Shown here: in pieces, positions 11,477 to 22,206 of the stretch | Layout: every line of letters begins with the position of its first letter | How positions within the stretch are numbered: position 1 is the first letter of the stretch | Program-made: the position numbers and the translations under genes | NCBI GenBank assembly: GCA_014905825.1 | Contig: JACGCN010000037.1 | Coordinates: 62,001 to 126,000, forward strand | From: Lyophyllum atratum | Taxonomy: Eukaryota; Basidiomycota; Agaricomycetes; Agaricales; Lyophyllaceae | Direction: 5' to 3' | DNA length: 64,000 bases | Notes under the pieces: generated by a model | The model's database searches: none | Told to the model about the DNA's origin: nothing | The model's input: the letters and a program-made list of their open reading frames with translations, nothing else

Positions 11477-12002
11477 CTATCGTGAGGTGTGTTTGCCTTT
11501 GCCCGACGCAGATGCGAAAGGAGTAGCAACTCTCGCATGCGCATCATGCAATAATGGAGGAGGCTGCGGGACCTTCTGCACCATAGGCGTCGCCGATGAG
11601 CCGGAGCTGGTCGGTTGTAGGACTAAGTCATGGGAGAGACGCTCCATGTACGATGGTCTGGGACGTGGCCTTCTTTTAAGGCGGGCTACAGGCTGCCAAC
11701 ATGGGAGATAACAAAAGGCGGCAACGAGGATGATGAAGAGACCTGTGGGGTATTGTGAGATTACTGATTCGATAACGAAGATGATGCGCACCGAGGGCTA
11801 CTGGGATGCCTATTTTCGTCCCGCGAGCCATTGAGCCGTCCTCAGGATGAGGACCCTCGTGTACCGCTGACAATGCTTCAGAGATATTGGTTGGGCCTCT
11901 GACGGAGAGGGATGGAGTTGGTAAGGCTATCATAGAAGGGATGAAGGCGATGACCACCATGAGAGTGGCAAACTGAGTGATAACAGCGCGGGCGAGTGAC
12001 AT
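11477..12002 (-). CDS. Small single-pass membrane protein, unknown
   Basis: Predicted 158-aa protein from two exons, 11792-12002 and 11477-11742, with a clean GTGCGC donor and CACAG acceptor. Residues 1-29 look like a signal peptide (TLMVVIAFIPSMIA core). A short Ser/Pro/Asn-containing ectodomain follows. A second hydrophobic stretch (IGIPVALGLFIILVAAFCYL) spans the splice junction. After it comes a basic stop-transfer RLKRRPRPRP and a Pro/Ser-rich cytosolic tail. The topology resembles small fungal cell-surface sensors or adhesin-like proteins, but there is no recognisable domain. That the transmembrane helix appears only after splicing supports the model. Confidence 0.6.
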
Positions 12003-12462
12003 AGTGGGGTGTCGATAGAGCAGCGTTGAAGTTATTGGTTTTTTATATGTTTTGAGATGAGCTTGGCGAGGCGACTCGACGAGCCGTTCATGATGCATTT
12101 CCGAGATCGAGCTTGAGTCACTCTAGCCTAGATATCGTGTGACAAGGTCAGTGGATAGGACCATGTTAGTGTTTGCAAAAGGCGCAGTCAGCGCTAATCA
12201 TTGCCGTAAGAAGTCCTTGGCTGCCAGATCCAACCAAGGAATTGAGCGGAAGCAAGCCATAGATACGTTCCTGATATGTGGATCCAAGAACCACCAAGTC
12301 AAGTTAAGAACAACCAAGTCAAGTCGATTATAAGAACGAAGGAAAAAACAAATCGCCGACAAGCACCAGACTCCAGTGGCGTGGTGGGAGGAGGCAAGTA
12401 TGGTAACGCAGCAATCACGGTCACGTCACAGCCACATGTTCTCGCCGCCCACTGGCACACAT
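12003..12462. other. Divergent promoter region, no gene recognised
   Basis: Separates the small membrane protein (minus) from ALG11 (plus). In-frame ATGs upstream of the chosen ALG11 start lie at 12376 and 12439, so part of this stretch could be coding. Confidence 0.4.
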
Positions 12463-14497
12463 ATGGGTGTATCTTTCTTTCTCCTTCTCCTTCTCCCATT
12501 CCTCGGGCCCTGGCTCCTACTATCTGCATATGGACGTCGGCTACGTTCTACAAATCGTCAGCGCCGATCCCTTGTTCTCGCCAGCCTGGGCCTTCCCGGC
12601 AGTGTAACTACGCGGCTGGTGGGATTCTTCCATCCTTACTGGTCGGTATCCTATCATGTATCTGGAGTTCTATGCCTTCTGATTCTACTCAGCTATCTCA
12701 AGTAATGCTGGCGGCGGTGGAGAGCGCGTTCTATGGACCGCAATTGCCGCATTGCAACGCACTGAGCCGGACGTTGTGAGCGTCGTGTACAGTGGGGACA
12801 CTGATGCTTCTAAAACCGAAATCATTGCGAAAGTGAAGGTAGTGAACCCCAGATAGACTCTGCATTCTGCTTTACCCACACTGTGACAGGCCCGATTTGA
12901 CATAGCTTTGGATCCGTCAACCCTCCACTTTGTCTTCCTGGACTCCCGGCGGATGGTCGAAGATTCGACTTGGCCTCGATTTACTATTCTTGGCCAGAGC
13001 CTAGGATCTATGTATCTGGCTTGGGAAGCTATGACTAAACTCATACCCGATCTTTACATCGGTAAGACAATAAACAACCTCGCCTCGGGATCTCCTGACG
13101 TGTCTATTTCTAAAGATACGATGGGCTATGCATTCACCTTCCACGTGGTGTCATTCTTAGGACGCATCCCCGTTGGTGCATACGTACATTACCCGACAAT
13201 CAGCACCGATATGCTTGCCCGGGTAAAGTCACGCAAGGCATCGCACACGAACACCAACACAGTCTCTTCGTCGGCCGTATTAAGCCAGGGCAAACTCTTG
13301 TGCGCAAATGTTTACTTCCTTAAAAAGCCTAGCATATGTTCTTAATGTCCGTTACCAGATATTACTGTGTCGTCATGTACTACTACGCACGCTGCCTCCG
13401 CATGGCGCGCTTTCTCATGGCCAACTCCTCCTGGACGAAAAATCATGTGGACGAAATACTCCAACATTCCGACCCCCTCCTCGCGGTCCTGCACGCCTTG
13501 CCCCCGCTCCTCTTCCTGCGCTCTTATAATGCAGGGCTCTCCGCGGCCCAAATCGTATACCCTCCCTGTGACACGCGTGAAATGGCGAAGTTCAGTCTTG
13601 AGGGCCGAGAACGCATTATAATGAGCATCGCGCAATTTCGGTACATATCCAGCTCCGTCCCAATGCCCTACTCCCGTTGATTTAATGTCATTCATTCGGG
13701 TCCTAGTCCAGAAAAGGACCATGCAGCCCAGGTACGGAGCTTCGAGCGCCTCCTAAGATCGCATCCAGAACATGCTGGGGCCAAGAATGGCGTGGCGGGT
13801 GTGAAACTGGTATTGCTAGGGGGAAGCCGAAATGCGGAGGACGCGGCACGAGTGGAGGGCTTGCGTCAACTGGCAAAGGAGCTTGGGATCGAGGTTCGTT
13901 CCGCCTTTTCCGAAACCCTGCGAACAGCGCTCATCTGAATTGGCGCGCTTGCAACCGTGTGTTCCTCACAGCATCATGTGGACTTCGTTGTCAACGCCCC
14001 GTTCCCCGATATGCTCAGATGGTTGTCTAGAGCTAGCATAGGTATGAACACGATGGTGGATGAGCATTTTGGTATCAATGTGGTGGAATACATGGTTGGC
14101 ATCCCCATTTGCCTCTATATGTATAGCTCCTTCGTCACTGATGCACCTTCACAAATTAGGCAGCAGGAGTGATCCCGATCGTGCACGCGTCAGGCGGACC
14201 GTTCAATGACATTGTCGTACCATTTGATGGTCAGCCCACAGGTGCATGATCTCTCACCAAGTCCCGCCGAGCCGTTTATTGATGTTGTATGCCTGTGTAT
14301 TGCGCTTAGGGTATCATGCGAAGGATATAGAGACTTTTGCAGAAGCCCTACATGCCGCGCTCACCCTCGAACCTGCCGACGACTCGGCGATGCGCCGCCG
14401 GGCGCGGACGTGGGCTGTCCAGCGCTTCTCTGAGGAGGAGTTCGAGCGTGGGTGGGAGGCGAGCGGATGGCGCGGCTGGTTATTCCGAGACAAGTAA
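12463..14497 (+). CDS. ALG11: ALG11 alpha-1,2-mannosyltransferase
   Basis: GDP-mannose-dependent GT4 enzyme that adds the fourth and fifth mannose to the dolichol-linked N-glycan precursor on the cytosolic face of the ER. Nine exons, 510 aa: 12463-12641, 12703-12838, 12890-13061, 13116-13299, 13359-13640, 13707-13893, 13972-14094, 14160-14241, 14310-14497. The N-terminal hydrophobic anchor ([15 protein letters not shown]) is followed by the ALG11 signature [60 protein letters not shown] and the donor-binding [21 protein letters not shown]. Length and order fit the family. The start at 12463 puts the anchor first; upstream in-frame ATGs are possible. Confidence 0.94.
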
Positions 14498-17199
14498 GGA
14501 GATATAATGCAATTTCTTACTGCTTCTCTTGGGTTTCCCCATGCGAGGTCACGGTTCTCGACGTCTGATGCACACCGCTTGTCCCCCTTACATGGCCGGC
14601 TGCGTCCAGGTTTCGTTTCAATCCCTTTCCTATTTCCCTTTTTCTTTTTCCCATGATCGCTAACGGACTTATCGACGTCTGTTCTCTTCAAGCATCGTTC
14701 ATCTTACGTCCTTGATCCGCGTGACGTTTCTGTTCAAGTTTGGGTTGGGTGCCTTATCGGCCACGTTGTGCAGATCCCGTAGGTTGTTGCAACCTTTTTG
14801 ACATAGACCCTGAACTCCGAGAAGCGACGCCAGGACGCTCGTGGGGAGTGAACCCCCCGTCAGTCGAAAACATTTTCGCGGACTACCTCCAGCTAGGGCG
14901 AGTCCGAACGCCCCGCGTTTTACGATTATACCCGTTGACTCGGCCCAGTTTAAAGTTTAATGGAAAGCCTCGAGCTGGTTGTCGCCTTCTGTTCCTGATG
15001 ATCTATCAGATGAGCACTGCACGGCGTATCTGAGGCTTGGGAAACAACATTAGAGAACCTTCTCGTTTAGGCAATACTAGGGATTACCTGTGGGCATGTT
15101 ACTTCGTGTACAATCATCGCCCCGCAACTCACTGGTCCGTATACTTTAGGTTCCTAAAAAATTCTTCAGACGACGTTTCAGGTTACCAGGGGGGAAACCT
15201 TTGTTGACGTGCTATGTCATGATTTTATCATGATCGCCGTGGCACCTGCTAAGTAGCTGTCAAGTCCAGCATCACTGCATAGAGACCTCCAGGAGCCATC
15301 CGGTATGTCCGTCTACGTAGATGTCCTTTCTTGACCTATCAAGTGAGCACGAATCTGCAGACCACAAGGTGTGGCGTATTGTGTGACATAAATTCGCACG
15401 TCATGAATGCCCCTTTGTCAAAGCTTTCGCCCAACACACAGAAGGGAATGACACCACATCTGAAAATACACCTATCAAGTGGACGTCCCAGACGTCTAAA
15501 AGGAGCATTTTATTGACGGTTCACGCCTTGACATTATCTGCCCGACGTTATCAGCATCCCCTATCGATAACGAAGCTGTGAATCTGGGATGTCGTGAATT
15601 TTCGAGACGCCACTATTCGCGCGACGCCGCCCACTCGCATATACATACTGGGGTGACTTCGGAAGGCGAGTACCTCGTAATCTTGCACGATCGTGAGATG
15701 ACGAGACTATGGGCTATGTCTACGTAGACCCTGCGTCCACCCCAAGATCCGTATGTAAATTAACCCGTGAAGCCTCGGTCCATCAGAACCATAGCCTTTA
15801 CAAGTATGAAAAGCACGTTGCGCGCCATGACATGGGAGACTTATGACCTACCTTTTACATTGCTACCGAACCCAAGCGTAATCTTGTCTTAACTTGCCAC
15901 TTTTTGGGGTCCGTGACTCCCACTGTGGCATGGTCCTTTTGGAAATCGAGAGCCGGAATACTGTCTTCTTCTTTTTTCTCTTTTCTTCCGCAGGAACAGG
16001 TGGCGTTGATATCTGCGGAGGTACTGCAGTGGATCGGTCAGTTTTACAAGCAAAAAATCCGGCTTTCAATAACACTCAAGTAGAAACAGGGACACTCTAA
16101 GGGAAGGAGAAATAACAAAGGAATAAAACAGGCGGCGCCAGTTACTATGCTACAACTTGAAGATGTAAATCTGGAGGCAGGGTCTTTTTATCGCTTTGTC
16201 CACGTCTCTAACGCAGCATGACACAGTAATCAGGTAGCTCCTTTGTTCTATCACAACGTACGAATTACTCGTCGCAACAATCCAACCCACGTTGAATCTT
16301 GTTCTGGAAGTAGACACCCATCCCACTGGCAGACATCAACTTTTCCTGGCTCCTCGTCGCCGTTGTTCCCGGACCTTTTTACGTCCCCCGCCGTACGAGC
16401 TCGCTTCGCACAAATCAGATGCACTCATCGAATAAACCTTCCTCGGCCGTACAACCCTGACCGCAGACACACCGTGGGGGACCGTTTTCATTCATGCATC
16501 GCCTTCTCTTCTTTCCTTAGTCACCCGGCGGTCGATCATTCATTGTGAGATTAGGAACGGACAAGTCCCTAAGTACAAGTCCCGGTTCTCCATCTATTTA
16601 CTTCCGAGCTGATCTACCTTTCCCCTTCAGTCGAGGCGGGGCCGGCTACTAGATCCTATCAGGTGAGCAACTTTAAGCGACTTTCCGCTAGCTGCAGACA
16701 GGACGGCACTGGCAGTGCGATAAGAATGCATCGTCAGCTACGCCGAGTGACACATGAGCCAGGATGAGGCAATATTCCCGAGATCGAGGGTATGCCAGCA
16801 ACACCCGACCCTACACAAGCTCCGATCTCTCTATCTAGCTGTCTGAACCGGTGTAGAGGAATATATATATGTCATATACTCCTTGAAGCTGTCACACATT
16901 CGTGGGTTATGGATGGGGCAGTGAGTGCAACATACCAAACAAACTAGATGTTAGTCGGAGGTAAAAGCTCCAGCTCATTGTATGTACAACTTGAAATGGC
17001 TTTTCATCGGCGCGACCTCGCCACATGGTTATTTTGATGGACTATTCCAGTGAATGCGTTATAGGATCCCAACCGTTTTTATTTATTTTCCCGGCGTGGA
17101 TAGACATCCATCACAGTTTGCCATGGGTGACTTGAGTTGAATTTCCTGCTTCAACTACTTGATCCTACATTTACATTTACATTGACGTCTAGGATTCCA
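14498..17199. other. Gene-poor 2.7-kb stretch
   Basis: The longest stretch in the window without a recognisable gene. Frames are short, lack conserved motifs and cannot be joined into a convincing spliced protein on either strand. I saw no tRNA cloverleaf, terminal repeats or transposase fragments by eye. It could hold a non-coding RNA or long regulatory DNA. Confidence 0.5.
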
Positions 17200-18815
17200 C
17201 TACGGGACGAAATCCAACTTGGTGACGACTGCATCTCCCTTGCCTTGGACATCACTCAGATTCTTGTATCCAATGAGGCCCAGGGTGGTATCCAGATCAG
17301 CAAGCGTATGCCGGATTACTTGCTCAACGCCGGCCTCGCCAGCGACGATCATTCCATACAACCAAGGTCTGCCAACTGTTGACTATGAGCTAACGCCCAT
17401 TACGAGAATAATCACTTACGTAGAATTCCTTGGGCGCCCAGCGCCATAGCCTTGATAATGTCACTGCCGGTGCGGATGCCAGAATCGAAAAGCACGGTGA
17501 GTTTTCCAGACTTCTGCGCTTCCTTGATAGCGGTTGATTTCATGATGCTCTCGAGAGCATAGAGGGAGGGCATAGCTCCATCAACTTGGCGTCCACCTTG
17601 AACAAAGCTTTAAACTCTCGCTGACGTTGACAAATGAACAAGGTCCTACCGTGGTTGGAGACGATGATGCCGTCTACGCCATGTTTCAGCGCCAGCTCTG
17701 CGTCCTGTTGGACTTGATTCAGAAATATCAGGAGAATAAGGAGTCAGAAACGTACCAGCACGCTTTGGATACCCTTCAAAATTAAGGGGCCGTCCCAGTT
17801 ATCTCTCAAGAACTTCAAATCTTCCCAATCGTGATAAAGTCCAGAATTACATTCCTTCAGCCATTCGGAGCCGAAGAAGACTCCTTCCTTAGTCTTCTCG
17901 TCACCAGCCATAAACAGCTTATCCTTGGCCACGGAATCATAGGGGAATTCGGGACGTTCGTGGACGGGCTGGCGGCCATATCTCGCCATGAAGACTGGAT
18001 CAGAACGTCCCACTTGGATGCCGACGCCATGACCGAAGGGGATATACGCTGTCTCGAGATCGTGGGGTCGCCAACCTAGAACCATCGTGTCGAGAGTAAC
18101 TACGAGGGCCGTGAAACCGTTGGCTTTGGCGCGACTCAGGATTGAGAGCGTCACATCGTTCGTGCGTGGCCTGAATACAATGTCAACATCTTCATATGAT
18201 AGAGAGAAGCATAACGGGAGGACCAGTAGAGTTGGTACCACCGGTGACTATCGCCGTTGGCTGCAGCCACCTCTTCGATACTGCGGGACGAAGCCGTGCT
18301 CATGATGAAGGGAATGTTGAGCTTCTTGGCCGCCTGAGCAGGTGCAAGTTCAGCATCACCGTGGAAGATGCCTTGTACACCGATTGGCGCGATGAACAAC
18401 GGGGATGGGTGCGTAACTCCAAAGATCGTGGTCTTATTCACGTATGATTCAAGTGTGTAATATAGAATCGATAAATCATACCGCTAGGTTTCGCACTGTC
18501 GCGTTGACCAGCATGCGAGGGATGAGGGCAAACCTATCCAGTGCCTTGCGATTAGCGCGATAAGTAGACTGGGTACCCGCGCTACCACCCGCGTAGAGGT
18601 AGGCGCCTGTGCAAAGGCAAATTCCAGTACTGTTTCCTGGGAAGGGTGTAGAGGTAGTTACCTGGATAGTCTTTCAGCTTCTCCTTTGCTTTCTCTTCGA
18701 TCTCCTCGAAGACCACCGTGCCCAAAGGCTGAGGTGCTTTCCGGCTTATATAAATGCCCAACATGTATGAAGACCAGTTAGCGGCCCCTAGGGCTTCCGC
18801 GTCCGACGTTGCCAT
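17200..18815 (-). CDS. FMN-dependent 2-hydroxyacid oxidase (lactate 2-monooxygenase-like)
   Basis: Flavoenzyme of the FMN-dependent 2-hydroxyacid dehydrogenase family, 436 aa from seven exons: 18662-18815, 18482-18606, 18224-18432, 17756-18170, 17650-17704, 17420-17596, 17200-17375. Visible elements are AYLYAGGSAG near the N terminus, TTIFGVTHPSPLFIAPIG, STASSRSIEEV, RWYQLYW, VTLDTMVLGWRP, the catalytic lysine in LILKGI, the catalytic His/Arg in VSNHGGRQVDG, and FMN-phosphate binding in FDSGIRTGSDI and GRPWLYG. The long insert after LGWRPHDLE with SDPVFM points to the lactate 2-monooxygenase-like subgroup rather than cytochrome b2, and there is no heme domain. The substrate is inferred to be lactate or a similar 2-hydroxy acid. 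Confidence 0.9.
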
Positions 18816-19159
18816 CTTGTGAAGGATAAAGAGGAGATGAGAGTGATGGGTGATGTGGGCAGAGACTACTTCTCGGGCTCGTGTATTTCTCCTTACTAAG
18901 GAGGTTATGATGAACGTGGATAATTAGAATTTCCCATGCAGATCTTGATGCTGACGGTGAAGGAATCAAAGATTCAGAACAGACATATACGGTACATGAT
19001 ACCATGAAGCAGCGTGATCAAGGTCGGACGATGGGCCAGCGGCCCGCGGGGACCGTGAGCCGGTACCGCCGGTCCAACAAAAATATGAAAGGTCACGTGA
19101 TAAATTATCGCCGCATTGACCAAGTTCTCATTTCGTTCTCAACCTCGTTGGCCTCGACC
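18816..19159. promoter_or_regulatory. Divergent promoter with CACGTG site
   Basis: Shared 344-bp spacer between the FMN oxidase (minus) and the FHA protein (plus). It contains GTCACGTGA, a palindromic bHLH-type site, with the CACGTG core at 19094-19099, 61 bases before the plus-strand ATG. Confidence 0.45.
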
Positions 19160-20272
19160 ATGCCTCGCAGCTCTCTTTCACCACCTCGCAGCCGAGCAAG
19201 ATACGATGAAAGATCAAGGGACTATTCTGATACAAATGCCGTTCGGGAAAGACGTGAAGGCGGATATGGACGCGAACGAGGAGGTTTCGAAGATCGCGGT
19301 GGAGGGCGCAGAGATGCAGAGATGAGCAGAGCCTACAAAAGGGACGACTATAGGGAATACGGAGAGAAAGAACGAGAACGAGAGCGCGTCCGGGACCGCG
19401 AGCGATATGACTCTGGCAGGGATCGAAACAGAGATAGAGATAGAGGCTCTGAGAGCCGCGCTGGCCCTTCACGGCGTTCTGCATCACCACGGCCTCGCTC
19501 CTCTCGTCCCCAGTCCGAGCGCCCCCGCTCTACCTCAGCTTCGCGATCACCGTCATCAGCGGACAAAGCAAAGCCCAATTTCAAACCCTCTGGTCTCCTC
19601 GCAGCGGAAACGAACACTGTAAAAACTGCTGATGGGAATAGTACGGTCTTGAAGTACAATGAACCCCCGGAAGCGCGGAAGCCAACAGTAGGATGGAGAT
19701 TATACGTGTTCAAAGGGAAGGAGCAAGTTGGTGAGTGCAGTGTAATACGATTTCATCAAGGCTTGGGAACTGACTTGTATTATTTTTATTCAGAGCTGCT
19801 TCACATCCACAGACAGAGTGCCTATTTGATAGGGCGAGATCGACTGGTTGCAGATATCTCTGTAGACCACCCTTCATGTTCTAAACAACACGCAGTCATC
19901 CAATGTACGCAATCTTGGAGTATGTATCAAGTCTTTTCTCACCCTTCATTATTCCTGCAGACCGCCATGTTCAGGAGAAGGATGAATTCGGGGGGTCGAA
20001 ATCACTAACAAAGTGGGTGACGCATCACGAGTATTTCTCTCTGATTGACTGATTTCGTTTTGAGGCCTTTCGTGATAGATCTTGAATCAACTAACGGAAC
20101 ACAAGTCAATGAAGAAGCAGTCCCGGTTTCTCGATATTACGAGCTGAAGGCTGGCGATGGTAAATGCACAATATGCTCCATTTGAACCTCTAACGTAAAC
20201 TTGCTTTCTCAAGTCATCAAATTTGGCCAGTCTACCAGGGAATATGTACTTCTTCATGATGAAGCAACCTAA
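19160..20272 (+). CDS. FHA-domain splicing factor, Pml1/SNIP1-like
   Basis: Likely subunit of the pre-mRNA retention and splicing (RES) complex, related to yeast Pml1 and human SNIP1. Five exons, 295 aa: 19160-19730, 19794-19904, 19961-20012, 20065-20159, 20214-20272. The N-terminal 150 residues are a low-complexity Arg/Ser/Glu/Asp region typical of splicing factors. NFKPSGLLAAETN is the conserved linker. The FHA domain follows: WRLYVFKGKE, LIGRDR, DISVDHPSCSKQHAVIQ, IDLESTNGTQVN and VIKFGQSTREYVLLH. The phosphopeptide-binding Arg (GRDR), Ser/His (SKQHA) and Asn (STNGT) are present. The chosen start is the ATG beginning MPRSSLSPP; earlier in-frame ATGs would add an unlikely leader. Confidence 0.92.
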
Positions 20273-20567
20273 CATTTATCCCTTATCCGGGAACGCCTGC
20301 CTTCTTGTTGATATATCTATCCTTTGGCCGGATAATCCGATACGCATATTCTTGCTCTTGATCTGCTCCTAATATGATTTCATTCTCAGGGCATAGTGTG
20401 AACCAATCTACGCCTTTACGGTTCGGAACCCAGACCCACAAAATAAGCCCTGCAGCTATCCCTTTTAGAATGGGATATATCCAGCAACACATGTCTCGCA
20501 GCAAGTGGTATACGTCCAATGTTGCAAAATATCCTCAAACTGTTATCGCAACGTCCCCTACAAGAGT
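20273..20567. other. Convergent 3' spacer; small minus-strand frame
   Basis: Between the stop of the FHA gene and the stop of the minus-strand unknown gene. It holds an open minus-strand frame of about 69 codons from an ATG (20283-20492) with one hydrophobic stretch (CCWIYPILKGIAAGLILWVWV). I cannot decide whether this is a small membrane protein or untranslated sequence. Confidence 0.3.
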
Positions 20568-22189
20568 TCATTTATCCACGACCACCGCCAACTCTTTGAC
20601 TGCATTGGCCAGCTCATCTACTGTCTTCGCCAATTCGACCTCTGGTTGCCGCTGATAACTGGCATGAGAAGTCAGTTCCAGCTGCTCCTTTGCCTCTAAG
20701 ACAATTCTCTTCACTCCCTGCTCACCCTCCTCATCGTACAGCTTCAAAACGCCCGCTTCCCCTCCATATTTCTCTCTGACTGTATCCATGATAAGTTTGA
20801 CAGCCATCCAGTGCTCTCCGAGGTCCGCCCAATCTCGTACTTTGGTCCCATTGAATACTTCCTTAGAGCGCGCTCGGTGAGTACGCTCATGGGTTAATGC
20901 TTCAAATTGCTCCTTTTTGTCGAAATATGCCAGTGTTTGGTCCCGAAACGTCAACCATTCTTCCTCCTTCGTCAGCTTAAAATCTTTATCTGTCTCTGGG
21001 GGAGGACCGCGTGCAGCTCTGTCTGACGCCCATTCGACGAATTCCCCATACATCGTCCGCGCTGCTTTGACTTTTCGGATTCCCTCGCCATGTGTCCTGA
21101 AGTTTTCGGAGTGAAAAAAGCGCGACGACCCTGCCCATTCAAACACGTCGCGTTTTGTGCGGAACCCTGCTTTCCAGGCATCCATGGACCAGCCCATGAA
21201 CTTCGTGATGTCATCAAATGATTGGCTGAGCTCGACAGGCGGATTGGGCGGGTTTGGTATCTGGATATTCCTGTCAGGCTAGCATACGGAGGGGGTGGCA
21301 TTAGCAATAGCACGTACACGAAGACCCTTTTCTCCTAATCTCAGGCCCGCATTCCTGCCTACCAAACCCATGATCATTCCCAGATCGCCGTATGCATGGT
21401 AGAATACGATCCTTTCGAACTCGGCTTTGTCCGCGCAGACGTTGACGTCGACCTGCAGCACGGAGTATCAGCACGTGCAGCAGCTATACAACTTTAAGTA
21501 GTTGACTTTCTTGATAGAATATATCCCCTCCACCCACCGCCCGACGCGCTTCGTCCTCTTCGCGTCCATGATCGAGTAGGCCCCATCCGCCTTTCGCGAT
21601 TGGGACCGCGAAGTTAGATGTCCTGTTACCTTCCTGGGGATTCGTGTATTGGGCGCCGATGGCCTCCTGAACGAGTGCATGGGCGACGTTCACGGGAGCA
21701 CCGACAACTTCAGCCCCCGCGGAGTCAATGCCTATCTTCGGACCAGCAACGACGAAGTCGACGTCACCGTAGCTGGTTTTTTCCGGAGCCTCGAAAGGGA
21801 CAGCAACATGCTGATAGAGATTCTCAAGTCGTGGAAATAAGCGATTTTTCAGTGCGGCATAAACAGTTGGGGGCATGCGGGGGAAGGAGTTAGGATTCAA
21901 GATTGTGGCAAATGCGCTTCCACCCATGGCGGGGTCGATAATGGATAGAGTATTAAACTTGAAACCCAAGTGAAACTTACCGCTTGGCTGGCAGAAGGAG
22001 CGAAGAAGGAGTCGACTTGTGAGTCCATCAAAGATGGACCCACAGGCAAGATAGCGGCATCGATCATGTCATTGTCAATAGCACAATTTGGCGCCCAAAG
22101 GCCATGTTTCTCACATCTGACTACAGTCAGTAGTTAAAAAGGTGGAAGAATTGTTAACTCGTTGGAACCAAATTGAAACGGATATGCAT
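20568..22189 (-). CDS. Nucleotidyltransferase-like fungal protein, unknown
   Basis: Predicted 487-aa protein, five exons: 22159-22189, 21981-22120, 21493-21957, 21318-21452, 20568-21260. Residues about 110-130 hold TSYGDVDFVVAGPK and a later segment holds VDVNVC. That pattern (Ser, then Asp-x-Asp in a hydrophobic strand, then a third carboxylate strand) fits the polymerase beta-like nucleotidyltransferase fold. It is followed by HAYGDLGMIMGLVGRN, FMGWSMDAWKAGF and a long charged helical C-terminal half. I do not recognise a characterised homologue, so the reaction is unknown. The start is weakly supported: the first intron is 38 nt with a GTTAAC donor, and the ATG sits 18 bases past the stop of the upstream F-box gene. 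The gene itself, from residue 11 on, is well supported. Confidence 0.7.
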
Positions 22190-22206
22190 GAGGAGGCTAT
22201 CATACT

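Noticed and set aside
15200..15240. TCATGATTTTATCATGA inverted repeat
   Set aside because: A single short hairpin with no repeats, cargo or gene next to it; consistent with chance.
20283..20519. Small hydrophobic minus-strand frame downstream of the nucleotidyltransferase-like gene
   Set aside because: Could be a 69-aa membrane peptide, but it lies in the expected 3' UTR, has no homologue I know and no promoter evidence. Kept only as a note on the spacer.
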